A stretch of 64,000 nt of DNA from Saprospiraceae bacterium (GTDB taxonomy: Bacteria; Bacteroidota; Bacteroidia; Chitinophagales; Saprospiraceae): assembly GCA_020630775.1 (NCBI GenBank), contig JAHDIN010000007.1:1-64000 (forward strand). The letters run 5' to 3'. The first letter of the stretch is position 1. The number at the start of each line of letters is the position of its first letter. The translations under genes were made by a program, and so were the position numbers. The notes below the pieces were generated by a model. That model ran no database searches, was not told where the DNA came from, and saw only the letters and a list, made by a program, of their open reading frames with translations. Positions 8,492-18,846 of the stretch are shown here, in pieces.

Positions 8492-9460
8492 TTATTCTTT
8501 ATTCCAATTATTAACTCTTTGCTTATATCGTTTTTCACTGATTTTCCAGCGTTTGACATTGAATGTTGACTCCATTTTCTCTTCATCTTGATCACTTTCA
8601 AAGAAGGTAGAAAAGAAATCAATACCAGTTACACGCTCTACTTCATCTATTGAGACGGCAAAATCCCTTAAATGGGTATCTGTTTTTTCATGAGGAATTA
8701 AAAAAGCCACTGCTTTTTTATCTGCACCATAATTATCTATGAGGATTTTATAGAAAGCATCGGGCACAGCAATCTTATTTCTTTGACCAATAAACTCTGG
8801 ATTATCATCATAAAAAACAGGACCTGAAACAACATAAAGCTCTTGATTCGAAAAAGCCCAATCACGTACATTCTCTTCCAATTCCTTCCAAACACCGTTG
8901 TTAAAAGGTCTGATTTGAGGGGACATGTTACTCATTAAAAAACTTTCATTCATGGCTGTTGTATTAAATGCCATGTCTCCAGCTGGGGCTAAATGACCTC
9001 GTGTATAGCCAGAGTGGGAATAATCTTTATGAACAGCAGAATAGCTTTTAATAGACTTATCGTATCTAAAGTTTTTAGCGCGCTTAACATTAGGCTCAAG
9101 CAATGAAGCCTTCGTCAATTTATAGGCTACCCAAGATGCTTGCTCATAAGGTTCGTTATATCCGAGCGTGTAATAGTTGTGATAAATAACCTCAGCATCA
9201 TCCTTTGGCAAATAATTCCTTTCAGCAATAGGTTCTTGAAAATCACTATGTGAGGCATGATAATCAGACTCATATTGAACCTCTCGAAAACCATTATCTC
9301 GCTTACTTGATTCAGCATACGTGTCAGAAGCACTCGAATTAAATCCTTTAAGAAAAACAAACACCAATGCACCCACCAACAATATAGTGACGACAACTGC
9401 CCGCATCATAAAATTATCTTTGCGATTACTTCGACTGTGATTCGATCTGAACTTTGCCAT
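8492..9460 (-). CDS. Membrane-anchored DNA/RNA non-specific endonuclease (NUC1 family)
   Basis: This 322-residue protein has a basic N-terminus and one hydrophobic segment (about 19-38), so it is a signal-anchored or exported protein. The nuclease domain (about 90-300) has the beta-beta-alpha metal motif TRGHLAPAGDM with general base His156, and the metal-binding Asn region FNNGVWKELEENVR. The usual DRGH is TRGH here, a common variant. It likely degrades DNA and RNA outside the cytoplasm. It leads a two-gene run with the HerA-like ATPase. Confidence 0.88.
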   Translation of the reverse strand: MAKFRSNHSRSNRKDNFMMRAVVVTILLVGALVFVFLKGFNSSASDTYAESSKRDNGFREVQYESDYHASHSDFQEPIAERNYLPKDDAEVIYHNYYTLGYNEPYEQASWVAYKLTKASLLEPNVKRAKNFRYDKSIKSYSAVHKDYSHSGYTRGHLAPAGDMAFNTTAMNESFLMSNMSPQIRPFNNGVWKELEENVRDWAFSNQELYVVSGPVFYDDNPEFIGQRNKIAVPDAFYKILIDNYGADKKAVAFLIPHEKTDTHLRDFAVSIDEVERVTGIDFFSTFFESDQDEEKMESTFNVKRWKISEKRYKQRVNNWNKE

Positions 9461-9671
9461 AAGTGTGCACTCAATTTGAACTGTAAAGAAAATCGTTATT
9501 TAACGAATTATATAAAATTGTAATTACTATAACACATAATTTGAGCTACTCAATTAAAAATTATTGGAATTAAGAAGCAAATACTCCGTTTTTAATCCCT
9601 TTTTGATGAAATTAGACGATTATTCAGCAAAAGCTCATTTTGTACATAATATAAATTCTATCTATACATAA

Positions 9672-10502
9672 TTGCTTCATAAACATAAAATAATATCATT
9701 TTTAGCTTTTCTACTGACTTGTCAATTTGCTATAGGTCAACGTTCTGATATTGCTACCCAAGGTGCAGAGAGCCTAGCTTTAGGTCATATATCTTCTGTT
9801 CATCATGGTCATAATACGATGGCTAATAATTTCTCAGCAACCCTGTTTAATACTCAATCATTTGGGATAAACATCAATAGTGAGCGCAGATTTAATTTGA
9901 GTGAATTAACCGCATCCATGATATCCGCATTTAAAACTATAGATGATAAAAATGCGGTGGGTTTGTTAATTTCAGATTATGGTTTTGAAGAATGGAGAGA
10001 ACAAAAAATCAGCCTAGGTTACACACGAAAATTGTCAGATAAATTTGCGATCGCTGCAGTGTTTGATTTAAATACCATTAGAATAAAGGAGAATGGATCT
10101 AAAAACTTTCCAAGTTTCGGACTTCAAATGACAGGATTTATCAATAAAAACCTTCGATATGGCGTCAAGCTCTTCAATTTTGAAAATGCTGACATTAATG
10201 AATTCAGCCCTCCAAGTCAATATATACAAGTAGGTTTAGCACATCAAGTCTCTAAAAAAACAGAATTACTTGTTGAGTTCGACAAGCACATAGATGAGAT
10301 TCTTAACATTCGAGCTGGCACTAAATACAACCCTTTGACGCCCTTAAATCTCTATTTAGGCTATGAAACAGGTCCCGGGAGAATGAGTTTTGGTTTTGGA
10401 TACTGCCTACAAAATAAATTTCAATTAGACTTTGCTGCTTCTTATGATAATTTGTTAGGTGTCACCCCTGGCCTTTCTTTAGCATATTTTGTCTCAAAAT
10501 AG
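9672..10502 (+). CDS. Predicted outer-membrane protein, PorV/PorQ-like beta-barrel (unassigned)
   Basis: This 276-residue protein has a signal peptide ending near CQFAIGQ and then alternating beta strands with repeated Gly-Tyr/Phe endings, as in FadL- or PorV/PorQ-like barrels. The segment ATQGAESLALGHISS resembles the start of PorV/PorQ-type proteins. The only start in frame is TTG at 9672; no ATG exists before the signal peptide. The exact family could not be settled. It precedes the giant protease gene by 159 bases. Confidence 0.55.
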   Translation: MLHKHKIISFLAFLLTCQFAIGQRSDIATQGAESLALGHISSVHHGHNTMANNFSATLFNTQSFGININSERRFNLSELTASMISAFKTIDDKNAVGLLISDYGFEEWREQKISLGYTRKLSDKFAIAAVFDLNTIRIKENGSKNFPSFGLQMTGFINKNLRYGVKLFNFENADINEFSPPSQYIQVGLAHQVSKKTELLVEFDKHIDEILNIRAGTKYNPLTPLNLYLGYETGPGRMSFGFGYCLQNKFQLDFAASYDNLLGVTPGLSLAYFVSK

Positions 10503-10661
10503 ACCTCACACATCTACATTTCATATATATAAATCGTTTTCTTTACAGTCGATTTAGATAAATCAATTTATGGTTACTTTTAATATCTAATCTACTGATT
10601 TACAACATATTCCAAAACCGATTGCTGAAATCCTATTACAATTAAGCACGTAAATAGCCTA

Positions 10662-13600
10662 ATGAATCTACGATACGCTCTATTAATCAGTCTTATAACA
10701 GTCTTTTCTGTACATATTTGTCTAGCACAAGATGTCAAAGAATCGGCTTTTGAAAGTGATAATTATAGTCTCTCCATCTCCCTGGACACAGATGCTATAC
10801 AACAATCTCTCTTTCAAAAACAGAATCAGATAAAATTGCCCTTTAAAGGGCAAGCGATCAATTTTGAATTAGAGGAATTTTCCTTGTGGCAAAACCCTGA
10901 TCATGCGCCTAAAGGCGTAAAATCATACAAACTCCTCTCAAAAGTACACCCCAATATCACAGGTAGACTACTATCTACTGAAGAAGATATCTTCATTTTC
11001 TATATCAACAACGGTCAATTTATAAGCTACTACCCTTCTTCAGGTTCCAATCAAAAGGCTTATACCATGGAAGTAGGTTTGAACAAGGCTAATGCTTCCA
11101 TGATTGCTTGTACGCATGACTTGTCTAAAGAACCATATGAAGCGCCTAAAACAAACAATCATTCTAAAATCGAGAGAAAAAATAACGGCTCTACAAGAAG
11201 AGTCTATCGTACCGCAGTCGTACTTACAGGCGAATATATTACAGCTAATGGAGGTGTTCAAACTGCCGAAACAGTTGCTATTTTCAATTTAATGTCTGTT
11301 TCTGCCATCTATGAAAATGAACTCGCTATTCAATTAGTTTTTGCAGAGAACTCGCCTATTACCACTTATACCAATCCTGCAACTGATGTTTTTAATCCGA
11401 ATGGAGCGGCCTTACCTAACCAAGCGGCAAATGCAGTAGCTATTCATTATAACGCATCAGAGTATGATTTAGGTCATGTTCTACACAACCACCAGCAAGG
11501 AGATGGATGGCAAGCGGGAGGTCAAGCTAGAATAGGAGTTGTATGTAATGACTTTACCGGCGGACAAAACAATCCACCTAGCAAGGCTTTTGCATGGTCG
11601 GGTTCTTTTGAGAATATAACAAATGAATTTATTGCCTTATTTGCTCACGAAATAGCGCACCAATTTAATGCAACGCATACTTTCAATGGTTCAGGTGAAT
11701 CCTGTACAAATAATATCAGAAACGGTACAGCTTATGAAATAGGATCTGGTACTACTATTATGAGTTATAATGGTATTTGTGGACCGGGTCAAAATATACC
11801 ATGGGGAGACGCAGATGACAATTATTTTCATGCCAATAGTCTAGAAAGAATGATAGACTATATCGAGAATGAAACCTGTAACGAAACCGCTTGGGTCAGT
11901 AATGTAAATACCCCACCCGTTTTAGCTGCTAATCCTTGTATTCAATTACATACAGTGCCGATCGGAACGCCCTTTTGGCTAGAAGGCTTTGCCAGTGATG
12001 CTGATCAAGATAGTCTCACCTATTGTTGGGAGCAATATGATGAAGATGGCACCAATGCACAAGGTAATATCGGCAATGATGCCGCCACTTATAATGGGAA
12101 TGCCCCTCTTTTTAGAAGTTATCCTCCCTCAAAATCACCAAGAAGATATTTCCCAAGGTTAGAGAATATTGGCAGTAATGAAAACGACTTTGAAGTCTTA
12201 CCACTTGTCCCTAGAGAAATGAATTTTAGAATGACTGTCAGGGACAACAACCCGAACGGTGGCGGTGTGAATTGGGAAGATGTTGTTGTTTCTGTAGACA
12301 ATAATGGCCCACTTGAAATTCTAGAACCAGTTGCAGGAGAAATGTTTACTGCAGGAGATTCAATCCTTGTGAGTTGGAATCCCAATGGTAGTGAAAATTT
12401 ATGCGATGAAGTCGATGTAAGATTTTCTGCTGATGGTGGCTTTTCCTATTCATATACATTAAAAGAAGGTATCCCTTATAGAGATGGACGGACCATGGTA
12501 AAGATACCTGACGGATTCCCTAACTCAGATCGTGTGAAAGCCATGGTTGTATGCGCAGACAGTGAATGCTTTGGATTCTTCAATGTATCTGAAGACTTTT
12601 TTACAGTAGAATCATTTTGTGAAGCACCTGCCATCATTTTATGTAATGAATCAAAATTGGAGTTGAATACCTTTGACGAAGAACTCAATTTAAATTTACA
12701 GACGACTAATGGATCTCAATTGAATGCATTGGCATCTGATATGTCTGATGCTTTAGCTATGTCACCAGCAACTTTCACAGATGCTTTTCTATGTATCGAC
12801 AATGTATTTCCTGTTAATCCTTATAAAGCATTTAAACTCAAAGTAGATGCTACTGGCATATACAGATTTACAATTGAGAATGAAGCTACAGATGTCATTT
12901 TGTACTCAGTGTATGAAGTTGATAATTTTTCTGAATCTCAAGCCTGCACGAGTTTTATTGGCTCAAATGGCATATTCAACGGAGGCCTAAGCTATTTCAC
13001 TAGATTTCAAGTGGAATTAGATCCATGTAAAGAATACTTCCTTGTCGCCCACCAAACGCGAACTGAAAGAGTCAACATTAATGTCTCAGATATTTCTGGT
13101 ACAGGAAACATTTATTTGGTTGAAGACAATCCAGATTATTCAGAAATATTTGTTGCTGTGGGCACTGACGATTTGATTATTAAAGCAGTTAGTGAAGATT
13201 CTGATTTTCGAGATTTAGCAGCTGGCAGCTATTTAGTTTTCGCAGTGACTTATAAGTCAGGCGGTCCTACACCACCACCTATTATTGATCCACAAACTTG
13301 GATTGGAGAATCAATTTACGATATCCAAACAGGCGGTGATTGTGCTTCGCTGAGTACAAATCAAATTGAATTAGAAGTTAATTCTACATGCGCGGTTATA
13401 AATCTTCAGGTACTAGATCAATCGCCATGTGACCCAGGATCCAACACCTATTCACAATTAATTTCTTTCGATGTAGATATGGGTCCCTCAAGCGGTCAAG
13501 TATTTATAAATGGCCAGTCCTTTGAAGTGGATGGCAATACCATCGAAGCACGCCTAGAAGGACTACCCGCAGATGGAGAACCGGTAAATCTAATTTTTGA

Positions 13601-16600
13601 TTTTACAGAAAATCCAGAATGCAACCAACAAGTTAGAGATGCATTTAATGCCCCAGAATCATGCTGTCCTATTCAAATAGAACTAGAAGATAAAATTTTA
13701 GCTTGCGAAGGTGATGATCTTGTATTAGACGCTGAAACACCTGGTTTAAACTATGAGTGGTCGAATCAAAATGGCATTATTTCTAACGAACAATCAATTA
13801 CGATAAGTGATAACGCAACCATTACATTGACAATTAACAATGGCTTTTGCAGCGTAAGAAAAACCATTGAAGTAGAATTTGAGGCCCTCCCAGAAATTGA
13901 AAACATCGATGATATATCTGCATGTGATGATGATTTGCAAACAGTCGTTTTAGATACAGATGCAGATTCAATTTACTGGATATTGAACAATAACATTATT
14001 GCGGTCAACGAAGAAGAACGCCTTGTTTCGCAAGCAGGACTATACACAGTTGAAGCAGTAAATCTTGCTGGATGTAAAACATCGACAAGCTTTAATGCAA
14101 CCTATTTTTCAACCCCTATTATCGATTTAGGCGACGACATTAGCATTTGCTCTGGAAGCTCAATCAACCTTGACGCCGGAGATCCTAATTTGGTTTATGA
14201 ATGGACATTTAATGGCTCGCTTATTTCTGAAACATCCAATATATTGAACGTAAGTGAAGCTGGAGAATACCTTGCTAGAACGACTACTATTGAAGGTTGT
14301 AATGCGAGTGACAATATTATCGTCACTGTCAATGAACTACCTGAATTAGATTTAGGGGACAACTTAGTCACCTGTGCTGATGACATTCAAACTCTAAGAC
14401 AAGAAGTTAATGGGTTCAGAGTCGAATGGTATTTCAATGGCACCCTTATTCCTAATGCTAGTACATCAGAACTCATCGCGGAAAATTCTGGAGAATATGT
14501 TATTCGAGTTATAGGTGACGAGAATTGCAGTATATCAGACACCATAGTTATCACTTATGTAGATTTACCAGATCCCCAATTAGGTGATGATCAAACTCTA
14601 TGCGAAGGCAATACCCTTCAATTAATTTCAAATGCCAATAATGAAAGAATCGAATGGGAAAGAATTGGTGAAGGCATTATTTCTAGTGATGCTAATCTCG
14701 AAGTAAGTGCAGGTGGAGAATATATTCTTAGACTTTTTAATGATAGTAATTGTGTTGGTTCTGATACCATTCGCATTGACTTCATTGATTTACCTGAATT
14801 GAGCATAGATGGTTCTCTGCAAAATTGCGAAGGTGATATGACGACCCTATCCATTGCACCATCAAGCTTTGATATTCAGTGGTCCAGAAACAATCAAGTC
14901 ATTCAAAATGAAACAGACAATAGCTTAACCATTAGCAATAGTGGCACGTATACTGTTCGAGTTAGTGCGACTCCAGATTGTTTTATAGAGACAGAAGTTG
15001 ACGTAGTATTTGAATCAGCACCTGTTATAGATTTAGGCAACGACCTATCACCATGTACAGGAACTGAAGTGATATTAGATGCCAATCCAGGAGGCAATTA
15101 CAGTTACAGATGGCTTAGAGACAATACACCAATCAATAACAACCAATCATCTTTGGAGATATCTCAAGATGGCGATTATACAGTTATTGCTACAAATGCT
15201 GCAGGATGTGAATCTCAAGATGTCATCAATGTAGCGTTTATCGAAACACCTTTTGTAGAGTTACCGGCAGACCAGTCACTATGCGAGGGTACTTCTTTAG
15301 AAATTCAAGCAGAAACCAATGCAGTAATAAATTGGTATTTAGATGGCAATCTTATTAATGGCGTTAATGATGATAACATCACAATAACTTCTTCAGGTCA
15401 ATATATTGCCATAGTAGGTCAAGGAGCTGCTTGCATGTCTAGTGACACCATAGACATCAGCCCAAGTCAATTGCCTGACTTCATCATCGAAGGACAAACA
15501 ATTGCTTGCGAAGGAGACAATGTTGACTTATCAGTTGATTTATTATCAACTGAGTCGATTGCATGGAGCGGGCCTGGTATTGTTAGTGCGACTAATGAAA
15601 ACATAGTAGAAGTCAATACTTCTGGCACCTATACCGCCGTTGTTACCAATAATGCCGGATGTTCTAAAACAGAAACTTTTGAGACAAGATTTATTCCTTT
15701 CCCGAATGTGCAATTACCAGCCATACCTTCCTTATGTGAAGGACAAACATTTGCATTAATCGGAGATTCTGATGGTCAGCAATTTGAATGGTTGAAAGAT
15801 GGCGTAATTATAACCGGAGAAAATGATTTAGAAATTGATATTACGGATAGTGGCACATATACTTTGCGAGCGACTAATGAACCAGGTTGTATAGATGAGG
15901 CAGAGGTGGCTATCAATTTTGAAAGCATCCCTCAAGTGTCTTTTGACCAAAGTGAATACAACGCATGCCTAGGAGAAGCAGTAAACGTTAATCTTACTTC
16001 AGATGGCAATTATACTTATCAATGGTTTTTAGATAATAATCCAATAAGTGCATCTTCTTCAACCATAGAAGTCACCGAAGGCGGGCTATATAAAGTTATC
16101 GCAACCAACGATGCCAACTGTGCTGCGGAAAGAGAAGTTATAGTAAATATTGATCCGCCGCCATTGCTGGAGCTAGACACAGAGCAAGTAATTCTTTGTG
16201 AAGGGACAAGCACATCCATTGACATCAGTACTAATGCTGCTACTATCGAATGGTACCAAGGAAATACTTTAATACAAAGTGGTGAGCTTGAATTAAACCT
16301 AACAACAGCTGGGCCATACAGAGTAGAAGTCTTTTCAGCAGCAGGTTGTAAAAGTGAAGCCTCGTTTGAAGTAAATCAAGTCAGTAATCCACAGATTAAT
16401 ATTTCAGATCTTGAGCTTTGTCCTGGAGAAAGTATGGATATTTCCGTGGATGACATTTTTGTAGATTATAGTTGGACAAACGTTAATGGGAATGGTGCTA
16501 TAGCCACTATCGATTATCAAGAAGTGACCAGTCCAACAACGGAAAGTGGTAGTCTTTTAGTAACAGACAATAATGGATGCCAAGGAGAAGCTAATTTTAA

Positions 16601-17357
16601 CATCACCTACTTCCCAATTATTGAGGCGCAATTACTTGATGCTGAAATTGATATTTGCGAAGGCGAATCAGTACAATTATCTGCTGAAGGTGGCCTTTAT
16701 TATAATTGGAATCCTGACGCTACCCTATCTGCGTTAGATATTGCTGATCCGATAGCTAGCCCAATTCAATCAACAAGCTACACAGTTGAAGTAACAGATG
16801 ATTGTCCAAACAACTTGGAAATACTCATAGTAGATATTAATGTAAATAGTAATCCTATAGTAGATGCTGGAGTAGATACCTGTGCCTTTCTAGGCATGCC
16901 GTTCGAATTGATGGCTAGTGGAGGCATTGACTATCAATGGGATAATGACTTATTTATAACCTCTTCTACAAGTATTTCTAATCCAACAATAATGATTGTG
17001 GAAGAGACTACATTTACCGTTACTGTCACGGATGAAAATGGATGTAGTGCGACAGATATGGTAACTATTTGTGTCGATGACCCAGGTCAAATATTGGCTG
17101 TCACTGCCATTACACCAAATGGAGATGGCAATAATGATCAACTATCATTCAGAGGCTTAGAAGCCTTTCCTGACAACAAACTCACGATCATGACCCGATG
17201 GGGAAATGTCATTTATGAAAAAATAGGATATCAAGCTGATGGTGTGCTATGGGATGGAACAGTCAACGGCGAAGAACTACCAGGTGATGTATACTATTAC
17301 ATTTTGGAATATAATGACATTATTGTCAAGAAGAGTTTAACAGTCATAAGAAATTAA
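10662..17357 (+). CDS. Giant secreted reprolysin-type metalloprotease with Ig-like repeats and gliding-type C-terminal domain
   Basis: This 2231-residue protein has a signal peptide (about 1-22), a propeptide-like region, and a zinc protease domain with HEIAHQFNATH (His329, Glu330, His333, His339) and a Met-turn segment IMSYNGICG. A PKD/Ig-type segment and a jelly-roll region follow. From about residue 1005 to 2060 there are some 15 units of about 75 residues, each with a C-E-G type cysteine near its start (for example QTLCEGNTL) and an AGC cysteine later. The last 85 residues (ITPNGDGNND, TRWGNVIYE, PGDVYYY) are the CHU_C/gliding motility-associated T9SS C-terminal domain. A PorP/SprF gene follows after one base, the usual partner arrangement. 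Confidence 0.9.
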   Translation: MNLRYALLISLITVFSVHICLAQDVKESAFESDNYSLSISLDTDAIQQSLFQKQNQIKLPFKGQAINFELEEFSLWQNPDHAPKGVKSYKLLSKVHPNITGRLLSTEEDIFIFYINNGQFISYYPSSGSNQKAYTMEVGLNKANASMIACTHDLSKEPYEAPKTNNHSKIERKNNGSTRRVYRTAVVLTGEYITANGGVQTAETVAIFNLMSVSAIYENELAIQLVFAENSPITTYTNPATDVFNPNGAALPNQAANAVAIHYNASEYDLGHVLHNHQQGDGWQAGGQARIGVVCNDFTGGQNNPPSKAFAWSGSFENITNEFIALFAHEIAHQFNATHTFNGSGESCTNNIRNGTAYEIGSGTTIMSYNGICGPGQNIPWGDADDNYFHANSLERMIDYIENETCNETAWVSNVNTPPVLAANPCIQLHTVPIGTPFWLEGFASDADQDSLTYCWEQYDEDGTNAQGNIGNDAATYNGNAPLFRSYPPSKSPRRYFPRLENIGSNENDFEVLPLVPREMNFRMTVRDNNPNGGGVNWEDVVVSVDNNGPLEILEPVAGEMFTAGDSILVSWNPNGSENLCDEVDVRFSADGGFSYSYTLKEGIPYRDGRTMVKIPDGFPNSDRVKAMVVCADSECFGFFNVSEDFFTVESFCEAPAIILCNESKLELNTFDEELNLNLQTTNGSQLNALASDMSDALAMSPATFTDAFLCIDNVFPVNPYKAFKLKVDATGIYRFTIENEATDVILYSVYEVDNFSESQACTSFIGSNGIFNGGLSYFTRFQVELDPCKEYFLVAHQTRTERVNINVSDISGTGNIYLVEDNPDYSEIFVAVGTDDLIIKAVSEDSDFRDLAAGSYLVFAVTYKSGGPTPPPIIDPQTWIGESIYDIQTGGDCASLSTNQIELEVNSTCAVINLQVLDQSPCDPGSNTYSQLISFDVDMGPSSGQVFINGQSFEVDGNTIEARLEGLPADGEPVNLIFDFTENPECNQQVRDAFNAPESCCPIQIELEDKILACEGDDLVLDAETPGLNYEWSNQNGIISNEQSITISDNATITLTINNGFCSVRKTIEVEFEALPEIENIDDISACDDDLQTVVLDTDADSIYWILNNNIIAVNEEERLVSQAGLYTVEAVNLAGCKTSTSFNATYFSTPIIDLGDDISICSGSSINLDAGDPNLVYEWTFNGSLISETSNILNVSEAGEYLARTTTIEGCNASDNIIVTVNELPELDLGDNLVTCADDIQTLRQEVNGFRVEWYFNGTLIPNASTSELIAENSGEYVIRVIGDENCSISDTIVITYVDLPDPQLGDDQTLCEGNTLQLISNANNERIEWERIGEGIISSDANLEVSAGGEYILRLFNDSNCVGSDTIRIDFIDLPELSIDGSLQNCEGDMTTLSIAPSSFDIQWSRNNQVIQNETDNSLTISNSGTYTVRVSATPDCFIETEVDVVFESAPVIDLGNDLSPCTGTEVILDANPGGNYSYRWLRDNTPINNNQSSLEISQDGDYTVIATNAAGCESQDVINVAFIETPFVELPADQSLCEGTSLEIQAETNAVINWYLDGNLINGVNDDNITITSSGQYIAIVGQGAACMSSDTIDISPSQLPDFIIEGQTIACEGDNVDLSVDLLSTESIAWSGPGIVSATNENIVEVNTSGTYTAVVTNNAGCSKTETFETRFIPFPNVQLPAIPSLCEGQTFALIGDSDGQQFEWLKDGVIITGENDLEIDITDSGTYTLRATNEPGCIDEAEVAINFESIPQVSFDQSEYNACLGEAVNVNLTSDGNYTYQWFLDNNPISASSSTIEVTEGGLYKVIATNDANCAAEREVIVNIDPPPLLELDTEQVILCEGTSTSIDISTNAATIEWYQGNTLIQSGELELNLTTAGPYRVEVFSAAGCKSEASFEVNQVSNPQINISDLELCPGESMDISVDDIFVDYSWTNVNGNGAIATIDYQEVTSPTTESGSLLVTDNNGCQGEANFNITYFPIIEAQLLDAEIDICEGESVQLSAEGGLYYNWNPDATLSALDIADPIASPIQSTSYTVEVTDDCPNNLEILIVDINVNSNPIVDAGVDTCAFLGMPFELMASGGIDYQWDNDLFITSSTSISNPTIMIVEETTFTVTVTDENGCSATDMVTICVDDPGQILAVTAITPNGDGNNDQLSFRGLEAFPDNKLTIMTRWGNVIYEKIGYQADGVLWDGTVNGEELPGDVYYYILEYNDIIVKKSLTVIRN

Positions 17358-17358
17358 A

Positions 17359-18279
17359 ATGAAAAGACTTAGCATCATAATCATTGCGTTAGCAGGGGTC
17401 TTTTCATTAAGAGCTCAGCAACTTCCCGTCGCCACATTCTTTCAGGATCTACAATATGTTTGGAATCCTGGATTTGTTGCATTTAATGAACGTGCAGATG
17501 TAGGCGCCTTTTATAAAAAACAATGGGTGGGTTTCGAAAATGCACCTAATACCGCTTTTGTTGGACTACAATATCCATTTACGGATCTCAATATGAGTGC
17601 CAGTATTGGTATTTTAGCTGATAATGCTGGATCATTGACTCAACAAGGCATCCATCTCAGTTATAATTACAAATTGAGGCAATTTTTTAAGGAGGATGAT
17701 TTTTTGTCTGTCGGCATACAAGGCTTCTTCCATCAGTTTAAATTAGACCCTACAGATGAGGTAATCTTGGTCCCTGATCCATCAATACAAATGATGAGTC
17801 AGACGGCGTTTACACCTTCATTCGGTGTAGGGCTGGCTTATAAATCCTACGTAGAAGAATTTGCCGGAGAGAACATATTCTACTTTGGTGTATCCATGCT
17901 TCAACTTCTGGAGAGAGAATCTATCTTTGACCAAGATGTCATTGCACCCAGACAGCAACATTACTTTTTGAATGCAGGATATAAGTTTTATGGTCTTGAT
18001 TATGCTATTGAGCCTATCGTTCAAGTTAACTATATAGATACAGATATCAACTATGTCAATCTAGGCTTTAAATATGAATTAGAAGAAACATTCTGGGCTG
18101 GCTTAAGTTACTCTTCAGTTAATGACATCTCGATCAATGGAGGGGTTATTTTAAATGATGTAGGCCGCAGATCTTCTTTCGTTAAAATAGGCGCTATTGC
18201 AGGCATTAATATGGGACAAAGCTTCAATGCAGGACCAGGTTTTGAATTTTACATGAGCTATAATTTCGAGGCAAACTAA
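17359..18279 (+). CDS. PorP/SprF-family type IX secretion membrane protein
   Basis: This 306-residue outer-membrane barrel has a signal peptide (MKRLSIIIIALAGVFSLRAQ) and the family start QQLPVATFFQDLQYVWNPG, then NERADVGAFYKKQWVGF. PorP/SprF proteins are typically encoded next to large CHU_C-domain adhesins and are needed for their export or surface attachment by the T9SS. Here the ATG lies one base after the stop of the giant protease, so the pair is one transcript. Confidence 0.9.
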   Translation: MKRLSIIIIALAGVFSLRAQQLPVATFFQDLQYVWNPGFVAFNERADVGAFYKKQWVGFENAPNTAFVGLQYPFTDLNMSASIGILADNAGSLTQQGIHLSYNYKLRQFFKEDDFLSVGIQGFFHQFKLDPTDEVILVPDPSIQMMSQTAFTPSFGVGLAYKSYVEEFAGENIFYFGVSMLQLLERESIFDQDVIAPRQQHYFLNAGYKFYGLDYAIEPIVQVNYIDTDINYVNLGFKYELEETFWAGLSYSSVNDISINGGVILNDVGRRSSFVKIGAIAGINMGQSFNAGPGFEFYMSYNFEAN

Positions 18280-18389
18280 GGAAATATTAATATAATGAAC
18301 AATGCATTTAAGTTGCATTCTAAGATCTAGGAATCATTAGAATCCCTTTATTTATGTTTCCCAAAAATACTTGCAATTCAACATATAAT

Positions 18390-18664
18390 TTTTCTTTTCT
18401 TGCCTTTGTCTGTGATACAAAGGCAAACAAAAATCAAGGCTTCACGCATTTTTCAACGGCATAAAGAATGTAAATTCCTAAACAAGCACAAACTCGCCTT
18501 CGGCTCAAACATGCCATTGTTTTTAACGGAATTTACATTCGTTAAGCCTAAAATGCGCAAGGCCAAATCTCATCCCTTCATTGCCTTACCTCATGCCACA
18601 CTCACCATACCTTTAAAAACTTGCAATCCAAATGCCCTATTTGGTCGGTTTATATCATTTTAGT
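18390..18664. repeat. Structured intergenic element with two large hairpins
   Basis: A perfect 10-bp stem (TTGCCTTTGT at 18400-18409, ACAAAGGCAA at 18417-18426) is followed by a long imperfect inverted repeat. Its left arm, 18436-18478, ends in GAATGTAAATTCC; its right arm, 18528-18564, begins with GGAATTTACATTC and ends AATGCGCAAGGCC. The loop contains a GCC-TTC-GGC mini-hairpin and AAACAA/TTGTTT arms. An 87-codon open frame crosses it but looks like a by-product. Similar hairpin-rich intergenic units are, from memory, common in Bacteroidota. The flanks (18280-18390, 18665-18838) hold no gene. Confidence 0.6.
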
Positions 18665-18838
18665 TACATGATATACCTCAAGCTATAGAGATGTTTTCTG
18701 ACATAGAAGTAGGGAAATAGCAACAAATTTATGTGGCGTTCTAGTGATCAAATGGTATTCGTGACTAAAAATCAAGTTTTGGTCTGCTATATCAGCGAAC
18801 TTATCCTATTTAAGAAGTTCATAACACCAAGGCTTTGT

Positions 18839-18846
18839 TATCTTTG
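18839..18846 (+). promoter_or_regulatory. Bacteroidota -7 promoter box (TATCTTTG) before signal peptidase
   Basis: TATCTTTG followed by TGCA is the most typical form of the Bacteroidota -7 element. Its last base is the first base of the GTG at 18846, so transcription should start near 18851. If so, that GTG cannot be the translation start and the GTG at 18864 becomes the better choice. Confidence 0.5.

Noticed and set aside
18400..18663. 87-codon plus-strand frame
   Set aside because: It runs through both arms of the structured repeat element; no start context and no domain.
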